Below are positions 5,496 to 7,032 of a stretch of DNA of 7,032 nucleotides, piece by piece. The stretch spans positions 1-7,032 of the forward strand of contig JAFAWC010000103.1 in NCBI GenBank assembly GCA_019242135.1, written 5' to 3'. The stretch is from Mycobacteriaceae bacterium (lineage in GTDB: Bacteria; Actinomycetota; Actinomycetes; Mycobacteriales; Mycobacteriaceae). The translations under genes and the position numbers were made by a program. The notes beneath the pieces were generated by a model. It saw only the letters and a program-made list of their open reading frames with translations, did not search any database and had not been told where the DNA came from. Position 1 is the stretch's first letter; the number at the start of each line of letters is the position of its first letter.

Positions 5496-6064
5496 TCAGT
5501 TCGACCGTGCTGCGGCGACGTGCGGTGGTGGCCGCGGTGGCCGCAGCACTTCTGTCGTGCGTGGCGACATTCGCCGGGTGCGGCAAGCCCACCCACCCGG
5601 CGGCGTCGGAACCCTCAACGTCGGCCACCCCGTCGTCCGTCGCGCCATCGCCGCCCCCGGACGCCGCGCTGCCGCCGCCCGAGGCGCTCACCGACGTGCT
5701 GTACCGCCTCGCCGACACTTCCATTCCGGCCGATCAGAAAGTGCCCCTCGTCGAGGGAGCGACCAACGACGACGCAACCAAGTTCGACAAATTCGGCAAG
5801 GCCCTGCAGGACAGCGGCTACACCCCGGTGGGTTTCACCGCCGAGAACATCGCGTGGGCGTCCAGCTCCGCCGGCAACGTGACAGCCGATGTCACCGTGC
5901 ACAGCCAGAACCCCGCGATGTCCAACGGGTTCACGTTTCCGATGGAGTTCACGCCAGCTCCCGGCGGCGGCTGGCAACTGTCCCGCACGACGGCTGACAT
6001 CTTGCTGACGTTCAACCAGAATCCGGCCACCCCGACGCCGCCGTCGCCGACGCCAACGGGCTGA
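5492..6064 (+). CDS. lppK: LppK-like lipoprotein with an MTB12-like domain
   Basis: The product is a 190-aa predicted lipoprotein, matching Rv2116 (LppK, about 189 aa) in position and length. The N-terminus has LRRR (7-10), a hydrophobic stretch (11-28) and a lipobox FAGC with Cys30 as the expected lipidation site, placing it on the outer face of the plasma membrane. A low-complexity Ser/Pro/Ala linker (about 33-64) leads to a domain at 66-172 that lines up with the upstream MTB12-like protein: LTDVLYRLA, LVEG, GYTPVGFTAENI, VTADV, and GWQLSRTTADILL. A Pro/Thr-rich tail ends the protein. The start is uncertain: TTG at 5492 overlaps the upstream stop by 4 bp, while GTG at 5507 would also keep the whole signal peptide. 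Neither has a clear ribosome binding site, so coupled translation is likely. The physiological function is unknown. Confidence 0.86.
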   Translation: MISSTVLRRRAVVAAVAAALLSCVATFAGCGKPTHPAASEPSTSATPSSVAPSPPPDAALPPPEALTDVLYRLADTSIPADQKVPLVEGATNDDATKFDKFGKALQDSGYTPVGFTAENIAWASSSAGNVTADVTVHSQNPAMSNGFTFPMEFTPAPGGGWQLSRTTADILLTFNQNPATPTPPSPTPTG

Positions 6065-6073
6065 GCCGGCCTC

Positions 6074-6370
6074 ATGTGGATCGGGTGGCTCGAACTCGAC
6101 GTGCTCCTCGGGGACGTGCACTCGCTCAAAGAGAAGCGCTCCGTGGTGCGGCCGATCGTGGCGGAGCTGCGCCGCCGGTTCTCGGTGTCGGCGGCCGAGA
6201 CGGGCGCACTGGACCTCTACCGCCGGGCGGGACTGGGCGTCGCGGTGACCGCGGCCGACCGCGCCCACGTGGTCGAGGTGCTCGACGCGGCGGAGCGGCT
6301 GGTGGCCGCCCGATCCGAGGTCATGCTGCTGTCCGCGCGCCGCGGAATGCACCGCAGCGACGACTTCTAG
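6074..6370 (+). CDS. DUF503 family small protein (Rv2117-like, YlxP-related)
   Basis: This 98-aa protein belongs to the DUF503 family, which includes YlxP of Bacillus and Rv2117 of M. tuberculosis. Family members are small single-domain proteins of uncertain function; YlxP lies in a translation-factor operon in Firmicutes. Visible hallmarks are the MWIGWLELDVLL start, the HSLKEKRSVV motif (16-25), a helix to about 35, and the C-terminal strand MLLSARRG (84-91). No signal peptide or membrane segment is seen, so it is cytoplasmic. It begins 9 nt after the lppK stop without a clear ribosome binding site and is probably co-transcribed with lppK. It converges with trmI, with 4 bp between the stop codons. 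The pairing with a tRNA methyltransferase gene fits a link to RNA or translation, but that is inference. Confidence 0.9.
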   Translation: MWIGWLELDVLLGDVHSLKEKRSVVRPIVAELRRRFSVSAAETGALDLYRRAGLGVAVTAADRAHVVEVLDAAERLVAARSEVMLLSARRGMHRSDDF

Positions 6371-6374
6371 CCCG

Positions 6375-7032
<658 letters not shown>

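Overview
The window is high-GC DNA from a mycobacterium and carries the centre of the Pup-proteasome locus. In order it resembles the Mycobacterium tuberculosis stretch from prcB (Rv2110c) to trmI (Rv2118c). The species is inferred from recalled family sequences, not from a search. An MTB12-like gene between mpa and lppK, and no Rv2114-like gene between the Rv2113-like gene and mpa, suggest a non-tuberculosis, perhaps rapidly growing, species.

Left part (1-1817, minus strand): the first 12 codons of prcB (20S proteasome beta subunit), all of pup (the protein tag, 64 aa ending GGQ) and all of dop (Pup deamidase/depupylase, 499 aa). Transcription runs dop > pup > prcB. The pup stop and prcB start overlap as GTGA. 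The 88-bp dop-pup gap holds a perfect GC hairpin just before the pup ribosome binding site.

Middle (1882-4854): a divergent gene for a multi-pass membrane protein (Rv2113-like) runs tail-to-tail, with a 3-bp gap, into mpa. Mpa is the AAA+ proteasomal ATPase that recognises Pup, unfolds the tagged protein and feeds it to the 20S core. Its C-terminal QYL tail is intact.

Right part (5001-7032): a short divergent promoter region leads to a plus-strand cluster. It encodes a secreted MTB12/CFP-2-like protein, an LppK-like lipoprotein that overlaps it by 4 bp and appears to share its domain, and a small DUF503 protein. These run tail-to-tail, with a 4-bp gap, into trmI (tRNA m1A58 methyltransferase), whose 5' end lies beyond the right edge.

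How the genes work together: Dop converts the C-terminal Gln of Pup to Glu and also removes Pup from substrates. The ligase PafA, not in this window, attaches Pup. Mpa and the PrcBA core degrade the tagged proteins. The envelope proteins and the tRNA enzyme are conserved neighbours with no demonstrated role in pupylation. I found no mobile element, CRISPR array, rRNA or tRNA gene. The core system is well known, so the unusual points are regulatory and local.
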